Position numbers and translations under genes: made by a program
In this document: in pieces, positions 42,491 through 53,844 of the stretch
Position numbering within the stretch: the stretch's first letter is position 1
Layout: every line of letters begins with the position of its first letter
The notes under the pieces: model-generated
Databases searched by the model: none
What the model saw: the letters and a program-made list of their open reading frames with translations, nothing else
What the model was told of the DNA's origin: nothing
Origin: Arctopsyche grandis
Taxonomy: Eukaryota; Arthropoda; Insecta; Trichoptera; Hydropsychidae
Direction: 5' to 3'
Length of the DNA: 64,000 bases
NCBI RefSeq assembly: GCF_051622035.1
Contig: NC_135355.1
Coordinates: 36,375,986-36,439,985 of the forward strand

Positions 42491-43639
42491 GTAATAATTA
42501 GATAGTGCAAATATGCATTATCTTATCTTTTTGTAGTATAAAAGGCAAAGCAGATGCTTTTCATTTGAAAAGAGAAAACAATAAAAATAACACACATTAC
42601 CTAGACAAAAATCATTAAGTCCCAAATACCATCAGAAAGTTTTCTACGCACACATATATGTACATATTCATATAGAATTGGGTAGATATATACATCCATA
42701 TATGTATGTATATATGTTTATATTTGCAAGACCCTTTGCTCGTGCGGCGCGGCGCGCGTTCTCACCAGCTCTTCCCTTTTTATATTTTTCTGATACATCT
42801 GACGGTACCAGTGCACCCTTGGGAGCCTTAAGGCGAACGAGATGATTTATTGCCTGCATTTACTTTAGGGCCTCCACGTCGACACCCACCGGTGTCGAAG
42901 GACCGCCTATTTTTGTTGTGAGCCGCTTGTCGCGAAAGGGCCGAGCCCTTGACACCTCTCGCTCCCGTATGTTCTTCTGGTGGATCGTGTTCATCTATAA
43001 ATAAACATAATCCTAAAAGCCCTTGTCGGAGAGGAGAGAGCCCTCGCCCGCAGAAGGAACCAACCGCCTTTAATTTGAACAATGTATTTTTTTGTGCGTA
43101 GCTGCGCTCAGTGTAAGTTACCCTCGCGCATACGTGTGGCTCTGGTAACTTGTGGGAGACTTATCATACCCAAAGGGTTATATGAAAGTGGCCGAGCGAA
43201 TGACACGTGGCAAGAGAGATAAACGAGATGGTGCGTACACACACACACGTTCACACCCCACATTATATCCGAGGTGTAAATGAACGGAGAGGTTCATCAA
43301 AGGCGAAGAAGAATGGACGTGTCACTCTCAATGACTTTGACCACCAGGGCTGCATGAGCTTGGTGCAGGGAAAGCCCTTGCACTTGGTTGGGTTTGAAAG
43401 CTGGGTGGGAACGACTTCTCCTTTCTACTCGATGCACCTTGAGATACCGGTTTGGGAGTTAGTTACATGCATACAAACTTGCATGTATCATTCTTATATT
43501 ACAGATGCGTGTGTTTAATGTCCTTTTGTTCCTTTTATGAGAAAACAATCTGGTTTTAACATGACGTGAGTATTTTTTTTTTTGCAAAAAAATTGTGTCG
43601 TGGAGTAACAATAAAATAATCCTATCCAGTGAAATTGAT
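42491..43639. other. Unassigned region with GC-richer island
   Basis: About 42730-43200 is GC-richer and contains AATAAA (about 43002) and inverted words such as GACACCCACCGGTGTC. It could be an LTR or a degenerate gene fragment. Frames on either strand are short and unrecognised. The frame at 43207-43518 (+) has no recognisable domain. Confidence 0.35.
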
Positions 43640-43768
43640 TTTGATTTTTAAATGCTTTTTATTATTACGAAGTTATGTTCACAATACATCTTATATCTAT
43701 TTTAATAGCTACTGATCTACTGATCATTTTCTATTTTACAATTTTATTTTATTTAGTAATCATTATTC
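43640..43768 (-). mobile_element. LINE 3' UTR fragment
   Basis: Matches the reversed 3' UTR of the Jockey-like family (AATGCTTTTTATTATTACGA through CTACTGATCATTTTCTATT). A partial hairpin-MITE end (CGGACCCAGAAGGTGCCGCC) abuts it near 43770-43810. Confidence 0.7.
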
Positions 43769-43816
43769 ACCGGACCCAGAAGGTGCCGCCTATTGTTCAA
43801 AGGTTGTAAATTTTAT

Positions 43817-45357
43817 TTTATTTTATTTAAATAGGCACACATACAGAATAAAATATAAAAAGAAAGTTGTATAGTGAGACAAAAAATAATAATAAACATA
43901 AATAAAAAATATAATATTCCATTTACAGTGAGCACCACATGGTGATATAAAAAAGTAAAATTACAAAAACATCAAGATTTTAAAAAAAAGAAAAGAAAGA
44001 GATAAAGTAAAAAAAGAAAAAGAAAAAGAAAGACTATAAGGGTGAAGAAGCAAATCAACCACATATTATTTTCTTCACCTTTGTCCTAATAATACTAAAA
44101 GAGTCACTAAAGAGGCCAGGACAACAGTGGCGTAACTTCCGCGCCCGCAGACCCCGCAATGCGGGGGGGCGCCACGAAGCGCGCCTTTTTCACGGATTTT
44201 TTAATTTGTTCGGTAATTTTTTTAAAAACTTCTCTTATTTTTCAACCTATTTGTACCATATGTGTATGTACATACATTAACGTATTTTGAATTTATCCTC
44301 ATTGTGTAATTGATATATGCTAATAGGGCTAGAAGACTACCGTCTTTTTCCATCTTTTGAACGTCAGTGCCACTTCAACCTATTAGCTGAGAATTCTCTT
44401 ATTCTTGTATATATTTTTTCAATGTGTAAACATTAAAACAAAATTATATGATTAAAACCAATAGAATTTATAAATTTTTCGCTGTCACCATTAACAGGTG
44501 AGAAGTTTTTAAGGAATATTCACCATCAGTTACATTAAACAGATTATGCACTGCTTGTTGGTCGTCCACATTAAACTATTAATGCACTTTGATATATAGG
44601 TACACATATCGATACGTCAAAAAGTATAAATACTAATTTGGAAAGTTATTTTGCTAATATTAATATATGGGGGAGGGGGGGGGGGGCGCCGTAAAATATT
44701 TTGCGGGGGGCACCGGAAATTCACGCTATGCCACTGCAGGACAATCATCTAAGCTATCGTAAATACGGCATATACGAACGATTCCACTATTGAAAGAGGT
44801 GTTGCTTTGACAGATTGGTGGATAAAAAAGATTTGTGCATCTGGTGAATCGGGCATTAACGTTAAAATTAATCTCACTTAAAACAGATGTGTCAAGAATA
44901 TCATTAGCAATCTTATATAAAATTAACAAATCAGAAACCTTTCTACGCTGATACAAACTTGCAATATGGAAAAAAGAAAGTCTGTCATTATAAGATGGTA
45001 ACAGTTTTTTAAGACCGGTCTTATAGGATAAATGGCGCAAAAAACGCTTCTTTCTAAATGCTCAATGTGAGTTTGGTAATAAGGAGACCATATGATTGAG
45101 GCATACTCCATATTACTACGAACTAAACTGTTATAGAGTAGAATCAGAGTATGGGGATTCTTAAAGGGCTTCGCAACTCGGCAAATAAATCCCAAGAGTT
45201 TATAAGATTTAGTAACAATATGATTAATATGTTCATTAAATGATAGTTTGGAATCTATAAGTATACCTAAGTCTCTGGCACAATTTTTTGCTATAAGATC
45301 TACGTTATTAATATTGTAAGTAAAGTCAATTAGGTTACGATTTCTGGAAAGTGTCAA
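43817..45357 (-). pseudogene. Degenerate LINE (RT C-terminus), interrupted by a hAT element
   Basis: On the minus strand, 45357 downward encodes RT thumb and C-terminal motifs (CARDLGILIDSKLSFNEHIN, SLVRSNMEYASIIWSPYY). A frameshift near 45040 moves into a second frame (DRLSFFHIASLYQRRKVSDL, then ICRIYDSLDD). It is 5' truncated. The 3' UTR runs to about 43817. The element at 44125-44736 is inserted near the end of the coding part. It resembles Jockey/R1-group polymerases. It is inactive. Confidence 0.8.
44125..44736 (-). mobile_element. hAT-like non-autonomous element, copy B
   Basis: Ends CAGTGGCGTAACTTCC / ...GCTATGCCACTG, flanked by a perfect 8-bp duplication CAGGACAA (44117-44124 and 44737-44744). 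It is 612 bp and homologous in reverse to 35282-35888. It contains long G tracts near 44160 and 44669-44685 and no transposase. It sits inside a LINE fragment, which gives the empty site. Confidence 0.88.
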
Positions 45358-45818
45358 TGAGAAGCAATGTTAAATGCATTGTTAAAGGTTTGCCGAACCT
45401 TTTTTACAAAGGATTTACAACAATGGAACAATGGATAGCACTGTGACTATCCTATCTCTAGTAATCACAGTATTATATTATTCTAATCTTAATGTACAGC
45501 ATAATAGGAAAAAGAGCTCAAAAACCTATTTACAATTCTTATAAATGCTCATCATACATCTAATACATAATATTAATTAAAGACTCTCTAAAGTCGATGA
45601 CCTAAAGCAGATTGTGTTTACTGTAGAGTGCGGAACCAAAGCGCGCCGATAATTGTTCAATTGTTGTAAATGCTTTGTAAAAAAGTTTCGGCAAACCTTT
45701 AACAATGCATTTACAACATTTGAACAATGAACGGCGCGCTCTGGGTCCGGGCTTTAGTGTTTAGGTGATCTGTGTTTATACCTGAAGGGTATAGACATTT
45801 TGTTGTAATCCAGTGAAA
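45358..45818 (-). mobile_element. Hairpin-MITE half plus LINE 3' end with nested MITE
   Basis: 45358-45462 is a hairpin-MITE arm ending in TGACTATCCTATCTCTAG. From 45463 to 45818 the reversed Jockey-like LINE 3' end is present, split by the MITE at 45621-45756. The order of insertion is LINE first, then MITE. Confidence 0.75.
45621..45756. mobile_element. 136-bp hairpin MITE with 7-bp TSD
   Basis: It is inserted in the LINE 3' UTR and flanked by GTGTTTA (45614-45620, 45757-45763), so its limits are exact. Almost the whole element is one imperfect inverted repeat: GCGCGCCGATAATTGTTCAA pairs with the TTTGAACAATGAACGGCGCGC side, and TTGTAAATGC with GCATTTACAA. A transcript would form a hairpin of about 60 bp. 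It belongs to the family at 39183, 41466, 63172 and 63658. Confidence 0.85.
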
Positions 45819-46484
45819 GTAATTTCTATATAAACTATTATTTTCATTGGTTCCCGGAACGATGCATTAAATTGCACTGAATAGTAGCGCAGTTTAATTC
45901 AGTCATAATTTTCAAATGCACTGAAAAATAACTTATGCAATAGAATTCCACATATCAATATCATGTAAAAAAATATAGAGTGAAAAAAGAAAAAGTTATA
46001 GGCGTTTAAACAATTATAATCTGACATATGGAGATGGTGGCGAAAATGGATATAAAGTAAGAATAGGCTAGTAACGATCAATGTGGACGATCAATGTGAA
46101 CGAACAATGTGGACGATAGACGTCATCAAGAAATATGATGGAGTGTTTTCAAACGTGTCTATTACGATTATTTTTCACCGTCGTAATGGCGGACGTCATT
46201 TCCACATATATTGATGACCAAACCGAGCAAAATGGCAAAGTTTGAAAACGATCGGATAAGAACTCAAATTTACTAGACTAGAAATCGTAAGTGAAAGTAA
46301 GAAGAGGCTAGTAAAAAAGGTTAGTACCTTCGGATAACATACAAATACCCTTTGACGCTTTTTTGTGAAATTATATTGCGTTAGTTCTCCTTGAGCATCT
46401 TTGAAAGTTTTGATGTCTCGAGAGTGCAACTATCTCGAGTGTACATATTTTTCTGGTCACCATTTGTATTATATACATGTTTAT
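45819..46484. other. AT-rich region with a repeat shared with 3290-3420
   Basis: About 46150-46310 contains GATGACCAAACCGAGCAAAA, GGCAAAGTTTGAAAACGATC and GAAATCGTAAGTGAAA, matching 3340-3425. This indicates a further dispersed element. No gene is supported. Confidence 0.5.
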
Positions 46485-46620
46485 GTATTTATATACCAGG
46501 AAGGCTTAACAGGTAATCCCCAATGCGCCTTCCTGGCCAATTACAAACAATGCAGCATTTATATTACATAAGTCGCTGAATTACGAGATACTGAAAACAT
46601 TTACGAGATACTGATACTGA
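46485..46620 (-). mobile_element. SINE tail fragment
   Basis: Reverse copy of the SINE tail: ACCAGGAAGGCTTAACAGG, CCAATGCGCCTTCCTGGCC, then the TGCAGCATTTATATTACA block also seen at 5125-5150. Confidence 0.75.
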
Positions 46621-46734
46621 AAAAAAAAAAGATTTTTTAATTACATTTATTTCAATCGAAAAATAATTTCAACAAAAGCCAATCAGAAATGAATTACACA
46701 CCACAACGAATGGGTTTTTTAATATACATATATA

Positions 46735-47450
46735 AAGGAATCTAAAATTGGAACTGAAATCGGAATTGGAAATCCGAACAGAAATCGGAACTGAAATCGG
46801 ACAGGTAATTGGAACTGCAATCGGAACTGGCAATTGGAACTGAAATCGCAATCGGAATCGGAATTCGGAATCGAAAACGGTATCAAAATTATATTTTTTA
46901 GATGACGTCACGGATTCTACTAATCAAACCTTACATACATACTTTCATACAAAGTCTCTTTCGAAATTACATATATGTAAGTATATTAGATAAGCATATG
47001 TATAATATGTAAACACGTGAATATTTTTTATAATACGTTATTAATATACGAGTATGTACGTATAACTTTTTTACGAAATACTTATACATATACATACGTT
47101 CTTTCGAAAGAGACTTTGTATGTAACAAAATAAGTTTTAGTTCGTAGAATCCGTGACGTCATCAAAAAAATGTAATTTTCTATGACAACGATATCGATAT
47201 CAAATTGATTTAGTTTTGGATTCCGATTTTGATTTCGATTTTAGTTCTGGTTTCCGATTCCATTTTCAGTTCCGATTTCTAGTTCCAATTTCAGTTCCGA
47301 TTCCCGATTTCGATTTCAGTACCGATTCCCGATTCCTATTTCCGATTGGCTGACAAATATATTTTGTTTACTATTAAATTAGTCATGTTTAAGCGGTTTA
47401 TATTACAAATACTAAGCGAAACCGGGTAAAAGCACTCGTAATTTATAAGT
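46735..47450. mobile_element. Large fold-back element with GGAATCG-type hexamer tracts
   Basis: The left arm (about 46740-46880) is a degenerate tandem of GGAACTGAAATC-type units. The right arm (about 47215-47345) is the same in reverse (TTCCGATTTCAGTTCC-type). Inner arms also pair: GACGTCACGGATTCTAC (46903-46919) with GTAGAATCCGTGACGTC (47145-47161), and CAAAGTCTCTTTCGAAA with its reverse. The right end (47385-47450) is the reversed ACCCGG-type start seen at 39895. No meaningful ORF. Confidence 0.65.
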
Positions 47451-48010
47451 ATGTTATAAAAAAATAGGATATTGTATACGTATTTTTACGATCAATTTTA
47501 GTTTGTATGTGAACGATAGTGAGCTGGAATAGGACACAATCGGCGTCTATATAGAAATGACGCAATCAAATCACCCCTTGTCGAATTGAAGAAAATGTAC
47601 CGTCACGACGCTTTATTTTCCTACTCCTTGAGTTTTCCGAAGGGGGGAGACTCGAGTACTTGAGGAAAGGCTATACTTTCCTTTTGGGAAAGTCGCCTTT
47701 CTTCCGAGATTTTCCGGTTCCGGCTGTGAAAGGGGACGGAAAAACTCGGTTCTCGATCAGGGTTTCATACCGATGAACGGGTGTGGGGGTGGGACGGGTG
47801 TGTCCACCCCTGGTGAATCTAAACTCCCCTATCTGTAGGCAGGGGTAGAATAGGGGGTGGTTCCGAGCGAGAACGTCTAGATAGTCGCCCATAACGGCCT
47901 CGTTGGCGAACAAAGAAAGCGTTATAAACTAGCAGGGCGACAGGGGTGTTATAGGGCTAACATCGGCTAGGCGTCGCGACGCCTGCGCCCTAAGCATCAA
48001 GTCCAATAAA
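47451..48010. other. GC-richer unassigned region
   Basis: 47570-47990 is much less AT-rich than its flanks. It contains the 14-bp palindrome GGCGTCGCGACGCC near 47974. It may be an LTR or unit of an unknown element. No domain is recognised on either strand. Confidence 0.35.
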
Positions 48011-50395
48011 GGAAAATGGAGGAAATAGATTTTCCACTTAGCTATGACTTGATAGAACACGTGTCATATGTGTCAACCGGAAATTCACTAACTTAACCAA
48101 TTCGAAAATTCAAAACCAATGAAACTAATAAAGTTTAACATTAAATCTTAAGCATCTTGAGCATATCGCTGACACTATTAAAATTCGCCTGCATACATTA
48201 TTGCTTTTATATACCTATGTACATATGTATATACGGATTATTACGATGCATTTTTTAAATTTGTATTTTGACCGGAAATATGTAGTATCTTTGCCTATCC
48301 ATAGGTTTCCTCTATTTTTAATAAAAAAATTACCTTGTTAACCCCTCAAAGGATTGTACTGAAACTTTTTCACCCACATACATACATATAATATGGAACC
48401 CTAGTAATCAGAGTTCATTGGTTGTGAGATGTGAGGGTGCAGAGGAGGTATTTTATATGTTATTTTACGGTCGCCATCCTTGGATCTAATTTTAATGTCT
48501 GCCTTCTGAGGTTATTAGGCTATAATTCGAGGAAAATGGGGGAAATATACTTTCCACATAGCTATGACTTGATAGAACACGTGTCATATGTGTCAACCGG
48601 AAATTCACTAACTTAACGAATTCGAAAATTCAACACCAATGAAACTAATAAAGTTTAACATTAAATCTTAAGCATCTTGAGCATATCGCTGACACTATTA
48701 AAATTCGCCTGCATACATTACTGCTTTTATATACCTATGTACATATATACGGATTATTACGTTGTATTTTGACCGGAAATTTGTAGTATTTTTCCCTATC
48801 CATAGGTTTCCTCTATTTTTAATAAAAAAATTACCTTGTTAACCCCTCAAAGGATTGTACTGAAACTTTTTCACCTACATACATAAATATAATATGGAAC
48901 CCTAGTAATCAGAGTTCATTGGTTGTGAGATGTGAGGGTGCAGAGGAGGTATTTTATATGTTATTTTACGGTCGCCATCCTTGGATCTATTTTTAATGTC
49001 TGCCTTCTGAGGTTATTAGGCTATAATTAGAGGAAAATAGGGGAAATATATTTTCCACATAGCTATGACTTCATAGAACACGTGTCATATGTGTAAACCG
49101 GAAATTCACTAACTTAACTAATTCGAAAATTCAAAACCAATGAAACTAATAAACTTTAACATTAAATCTTGAGCATCTTGAGCATACCGCTCACACTATT
49201 AAAATTCGCCTGCATACATTACTGCTTTTATATACCTATGTACATATATACGGATTATTACGTTGTATTTTGACCGGAAATTTGTAGTATTTTTCCCTAT
49301 CCATAGGTTTCCTCTATTTTTAATAAAAAAATTACCTTGTTAACCCCTCAAAGGATTGTACTGAAACTTTTTCACCTACATACATACATATAATATGGAA
49401 CCCTAGTAATCAGAGTTCATTGGTTGTGAGATGTGAGGGTGCAGAGGAGGTATTTTACATATATGTTATTTTACGGTCGCCATCCTTGGATCTATTTTTA
49501 ATGTCTACCTTCTGATGGTATTCTGATGGTATTCGGCAGTTTTGATGAGACAATTTTGTTATGTTGATTTCATATGTTAAAATAGATTCAAACAGAGCTA
49601 AAATCCTAGTATGGAACCCTAGTAATCAGAGTTCATTGGTTGTGAGATGAGAGGGTGCAGAGGAGGTATTTTATGTGTTATTTTACGGTCGCCATCCTTG
49701 GATCTGAGGTTATTAGGCTATAATTAGATTTATAGAGGACGTCGGGTCAATTGCAAATAATAATAAACCGTTCCAACAGTGCTTAAAGCAAAGGAGCAAA
49801 AAAGTTTTTTCTAATAAATTAACATTCTCGATTTAGTCTAAATTGCAATTAGCCCAAGTTTAATTACAATTTCCTCGAGTTACAATGTAGATTACGTTTG
49901 GGAAAAAATGACTAGAAATTACTGTTTGTTTTCGTGAACAATTTTCAAAATCTTGCAGAACTGAGCTTCAATGTTCGCAGCCAACTCACGATGCCGCTGT
50001 TTCCAGTTGCACGTACCGATGTGATTGTTTCGCCACCTGTCGCAAGCATCAAGGGCATCAAACTCCTCAATCAGATTTCTGTTAGCTTGGATAAGTTAAA
50101 ATATGCTAAAATATGCTAATTTCATAGTCAGAGCCAAAATATACATAAGTTTGATTTATTGATTGAGGTTATTTTTGATGAAACCGTAGTTTTGATGAGA
50201 CAATTTTGTTATGTTGATTTCATATGTTAAAATAGATTCAAGCAGAGCTAAAATCCCAGTATGGAACCCTAGTAATCAGAGTTCATTGGTTGTGAGATGT
50301 GAGGGTGCAGAGGAGGTATTTTATATGTTATTTTACGGTCGCCATCCTTGGATCTATTTTTAATGTCTACCTTCTGTGGTTATTAGGTTACTAGT
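48011..50395. repeat. Tandem array of about 0.5-kb and 0.65-kb units
   Basis: Three head-to-tail units of about 520, 501 and 480 bp begin with GGAAAAT(G/A)G at 48011, 48531 and 49032. One longer unit follows, from about 49535 to 50345. All share a core of about 97 bp starting ATGGAACCCTAGTAATCAGA and ending CGCCATCCTTGGATCT (48391, 48892, 49393, 49610, 50261). Units differ by point changes and small deletions, so the array is young to moderate in age. The long unit carries an exon-like open frame. Confidence 0.85.
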
Positions 50396-51075
50396 GAATA
50401 GCCCGATGAAATATCATCGCATGGGTATAAAATTATTATATACTCGTATAAAACTAAAAAAAAAATCCGTAACCGGAACCGTTATTTTCGTAGACTCTCA
50501 TAGATAGTTTTCGATTCTTTATTTGTAATAATTTTCAATTCTTAAAGTTAACGTCAACAAAATGTTAATTAAAGTTAACAAAACGTAATATTTTCCGATT
50601 ATACACAAACGGTCATTGACCTCGTAACGTTGAATATTATTATTACACATAACAAATTACGTGCATATACATATGATGTGTATTTACAACACGTATTCTA
50701 GGCGGGGATATGGCGTGCGGCGCGGGCTCGTGAAGCACATCGCTTTGGATCGGAGATCGAAAAATAAATCTATAAAAAAATGGTTCAAAACCTCGCTAAT
50801 TTAATTATTAAAATTACGTATTTTTATATGGCGAGAAGGAATATTTCAATTAATGTTTAAAAAAAAGGCGAAATGAAGAATTGGATTTGGCGTGATGTAC
50901 GTGACCATTAGCTCAATTTAGACCTATATTCCGGCTATTTGGGGTGTTCGGTTCGAGTCGCGACAAAGACGTCTCGTCGAAAAATGAATTTATAGATTTT
51001 TATCGATTCATTCATTATGTTCGGCGAGAGTTAGGACACACACACACACAGATTACCGTCTTTATATATATGATA
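50393..51075 (+). mobile_element. Retroposon-like insert with ACACAC-TATATAT tail
   Basis: It begins ACTAGTGAATAGCCCGATGA and ends with a CACACACACACAGATTACC run and TATATATATGATAATTAG. It interrupts a long tandem unit, whose sequence (ATTTATAGAG...AATAAACCG) resumes near 51079. It shares layout with 11944-12278. The class is uncertain. Confidence 0.55.
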
Positions 51076-51185
51076 ATTAGATTTATAGAGTTATTATTAT
51101 TAATAAACCGATCCAACAGTGCTCAAAGCAAAGGAGCAAAAAAGTTTTTTCTAATAAATTAGCATTCTCGATTTAGTCTAAATTG

Positions 51186-52015
51186 CAGTTGCGAAACTGC
51201 AAAAAAATTGCATGAATCCTTACAAACGATGTTTTTTCTCATTATTATCATTTTAATTTCAATTGTTATAAAAGTTTATTGTTATTTAAAACGGTTATTG
51301 TTATCAAGCCAACTGCGAAGTCTACATAGTTACAACAGATTGAAATTAAACATAAACATTAAATAAGACATATTATTTTAATTTTTACAAAGTTTCTTTT
51401 ACTTTTTGTAAGCCAATGAATCAAGGTTATTCTTAATCTTCTTCGGCAAATAAGATATAATTAATTTACAAATAATAAACTGCAAATAGCCTTGAAAAAA
51501 AGAAAGCAAATACTAAATTTAATTATCGTAAGTGTACGCTTACATTAATAAGAATCTTAAATTGAATTATCGTAAGTGTACGCTTTTTACAAGTTTTTTT
51601 TTTTAACATTCCTGTAATATCTGTATCTATTTATTTTTTATTTCTGTACCTTTGCCTGTGCTATTTTTTATTTCATAAAACTAAAAGGCCACAGCGTCTA
51701 AATCCTCTGTAAATTGTTAATTATAAAAAAATATTCCTATAAGCAAATTACATGATACGTTTCAGATGTTATTTGGGGGGGGGGGGGGGTAAGTTTGAAA
51801 TTAAATGCCTTTAATTTGTATGTTATAAATCTGGCAGATGTACCCAATACGCAAATATTTATAGTTTTTTCATACAAAACCAGTTTGGTTGGAGTACTGC
51901 AGTATATCAATTCCTTTGCACAATTCGCATCTGTCACTGTACATATGTTTGTACATAAAATATATGCATATATACAACTATTGAGTAAATAGTTAATTTA
52001 AAAAAATCACAAACG
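51186..52015. repeat. Segmental duplication, copy 1
   Basis: From GCAGTTGCGAAACTGCAAAA to AACTATTGAGTAAATAGTTA this block is repeated at 56362-57075 with high identity. It includes the long G tract (51776-51790) and the TACTGCAGTATATCAATTC region. Copy 1 has an extra segment at about 51480-51600. No gene is recognised. Confidence 0.85.
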
Positions 52016-52870
52016 AAGCGCATTTTCGCACGAAGGCGGGAGCGTGTCGTTTCCCGGCTTTTCCCGTGTCCGGAAATCCGGTCTAGAATTGGGTCAGGGT
52101 TGCGGTTCATGCGGACGCGTGGGCGTCGGGACAACCGGAAATAGCGGGGTCTCCTAACCGGGCAGCAGGAGACATAGACGATAGCTAGACACTCACCAAA
52201 TGCATTGAAAAAATCAATATCCGGTTTCCGCACCCCTATGTGTTGCGCCGTTGACATTGCGCCACCCCAGCGCTCGTCAGCCCCAACATACATACATATA
52301 CTCGCGTTATTTACACGACTAGAATACACACACACACAATTCAATACAGTGTAGTACTCACGTACGTATGATATGAACACGGAGGTTTACATACAGATAT
52401 GTAGATTGCTACATATTGTTCGATTTGTGTTTGTGTATGTGGGGTTGATGGTGTGTGAATCGAACCAATTGAGGGGTACATATTGGAAATGTATCGGCGA
52501 TTGCCGAAGATGTCGAACCGTTCGGAAAACGTCAGGAATACAGCATTTGCGAGGAGGCTGTATGACCGGAAATCAATATCCCGATATCCCCTCGACTGGG
52601 TGAGTGAGTCTGGAGTATGTATCCAGGTAAAATAGAAATTGCGATAGGCGACTGCGCTCCATGCGCCCGGGGAACTGTCCTCACATTTTGTACTGCGGCC
52701 TTTACGTCTCGTTGATTTATTTTAAATAATAAATGGTTGGACATTATTGAAATATTTTCAGTGTTCTATTTTTAATTCAATTTGTCAAGGGACACGTGGT
52801 ACAGATAATAATTGAAACTCGTTCATCGCTTTAAACCATGATTATTCCACGTCATCTGGTCGCGGCTTAA
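52016..52870. other. Unassigned GC-richer insert
   Basis: This sequence is absent from the corresponding place in the second duplication copy, so it was probably inserted. Short frames on both strands (for example 51934-52380 minus and 52373-52603 plus) match nothing I recognise. Confidence 0.4.
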
Positions 52871-53657
52871 GAGAGCTGGACACCAGCGCCTTGTCCATAC
52901 AAACGTAATAGACTTGTACCTTCCTCAATTATGGCACTAGAGAAATTATTTTTTAATATGCTATGGATACCACCATTGGGTTGCATCTGTCGTTTTATTT
53001 TTTTGATAAGTTATTTTTTATAGGAACTAGGAGCCGTCAAACATTAATAAAATCGCCTCTTTTTTACACCCACGAAAAGAGTCCAGCGTGCTTATTTAAC
53101 GGTCGATTTAAAAAAAATACGCGCATAGTTGCACAGAAAATATCTTTCTCATACCGATGATGAAATTTTTTTTAAAATTGGTCCAGTTTCGGAGGAGAAA
53201 ATAGGACAATACGAAACTTCGATTTTGTCAATTTAAAATACGTTTTATCTGGTCGAAGCGCAACTGTCGCATTCACTCAATATACATATATATTGATATA
53301 TATTGTCGCATTCACTCAATATATATGTAGGATATTAATATAAAATGATTATAATTATGTATAATGATGTGGCTTATGCCGAACAGTTGGTATTATACAC
53401 ATATGTATTAATGTTAAGGTTGGTACTCTCGAACCTTGTCCGGGAGCGACAGTAGTAGAGTCGCGCCTTGGCGCGACCGGATGCGTATGCGCATCGAGTA
53501 CCTATTGTTCTCAAATAAACCTATAAGATTGAATTGAGATCGCTTTTACTTGTCTCTCTCTCCTGCAATCCTCCCTACTACCCAGAGGACTTCCTATATA
53601 CATATATATCGAGGAAAGGAACGGCAACAAAATTAAGGTTTCAGGTATTCAGCCCTT
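52871..53657 (-). mobile_element. TTAA-flanked MITE, copy 3, with nested solo LTR
   Basis: It is the opposite-orientation copy of 7905-8387, starting GAGAGCTGGACACCAGCGCC after TTAA (52867-52870) and ending TTCAGCCCTT before TTAA (53658-53661). A 277-bp insert (53326-53602) splits it. Confidence 0.82.
53326..53602 (+). mobile_element. Solo LTR nested in TTAA MITE
   Basis: It starts TGTAGGATATTAAT and ends TTCCTATATACA (TG...CA). AATAAA occurs near 53514, followed by a pyrimidine-rich CTCTCTCTCCTGCAATCC stretch, as in an LTR R-U5. The flanks give TATA on each side, but this lies in TA-rich sequence, so the duplication is weak support. Confidence 0.6.
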
Positions 53658-53844
53658 TTAACATACCAATTTAAGCCTAAAACTTAAAAATGTAATTATT
53701 TATATGTACATCTACTTTTATAGGATTAAAAACTAAGCTAATTATCATAATTTATGTTTGTATAAAAATTATTATTGTGGATGTTTTAGTGTGGCCGAAG
53801 TCAAGAATGGAGTCAAATTTTTAACGAGGACGGTATAAAATGTG

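Noticed and set aside
43207..43518. Possible 103-residue protein
   Set aside because: No ATG context, domain or splice support; the start is rich in Thr-His from an AC microsatellite.
46669..46911. 80-residue frame with Phe-Arg/Val-Pro-Ile periodicity
   Set aside because: It is the translation of the GGAACTGAAATC-type tandem arm of a fold-back element.
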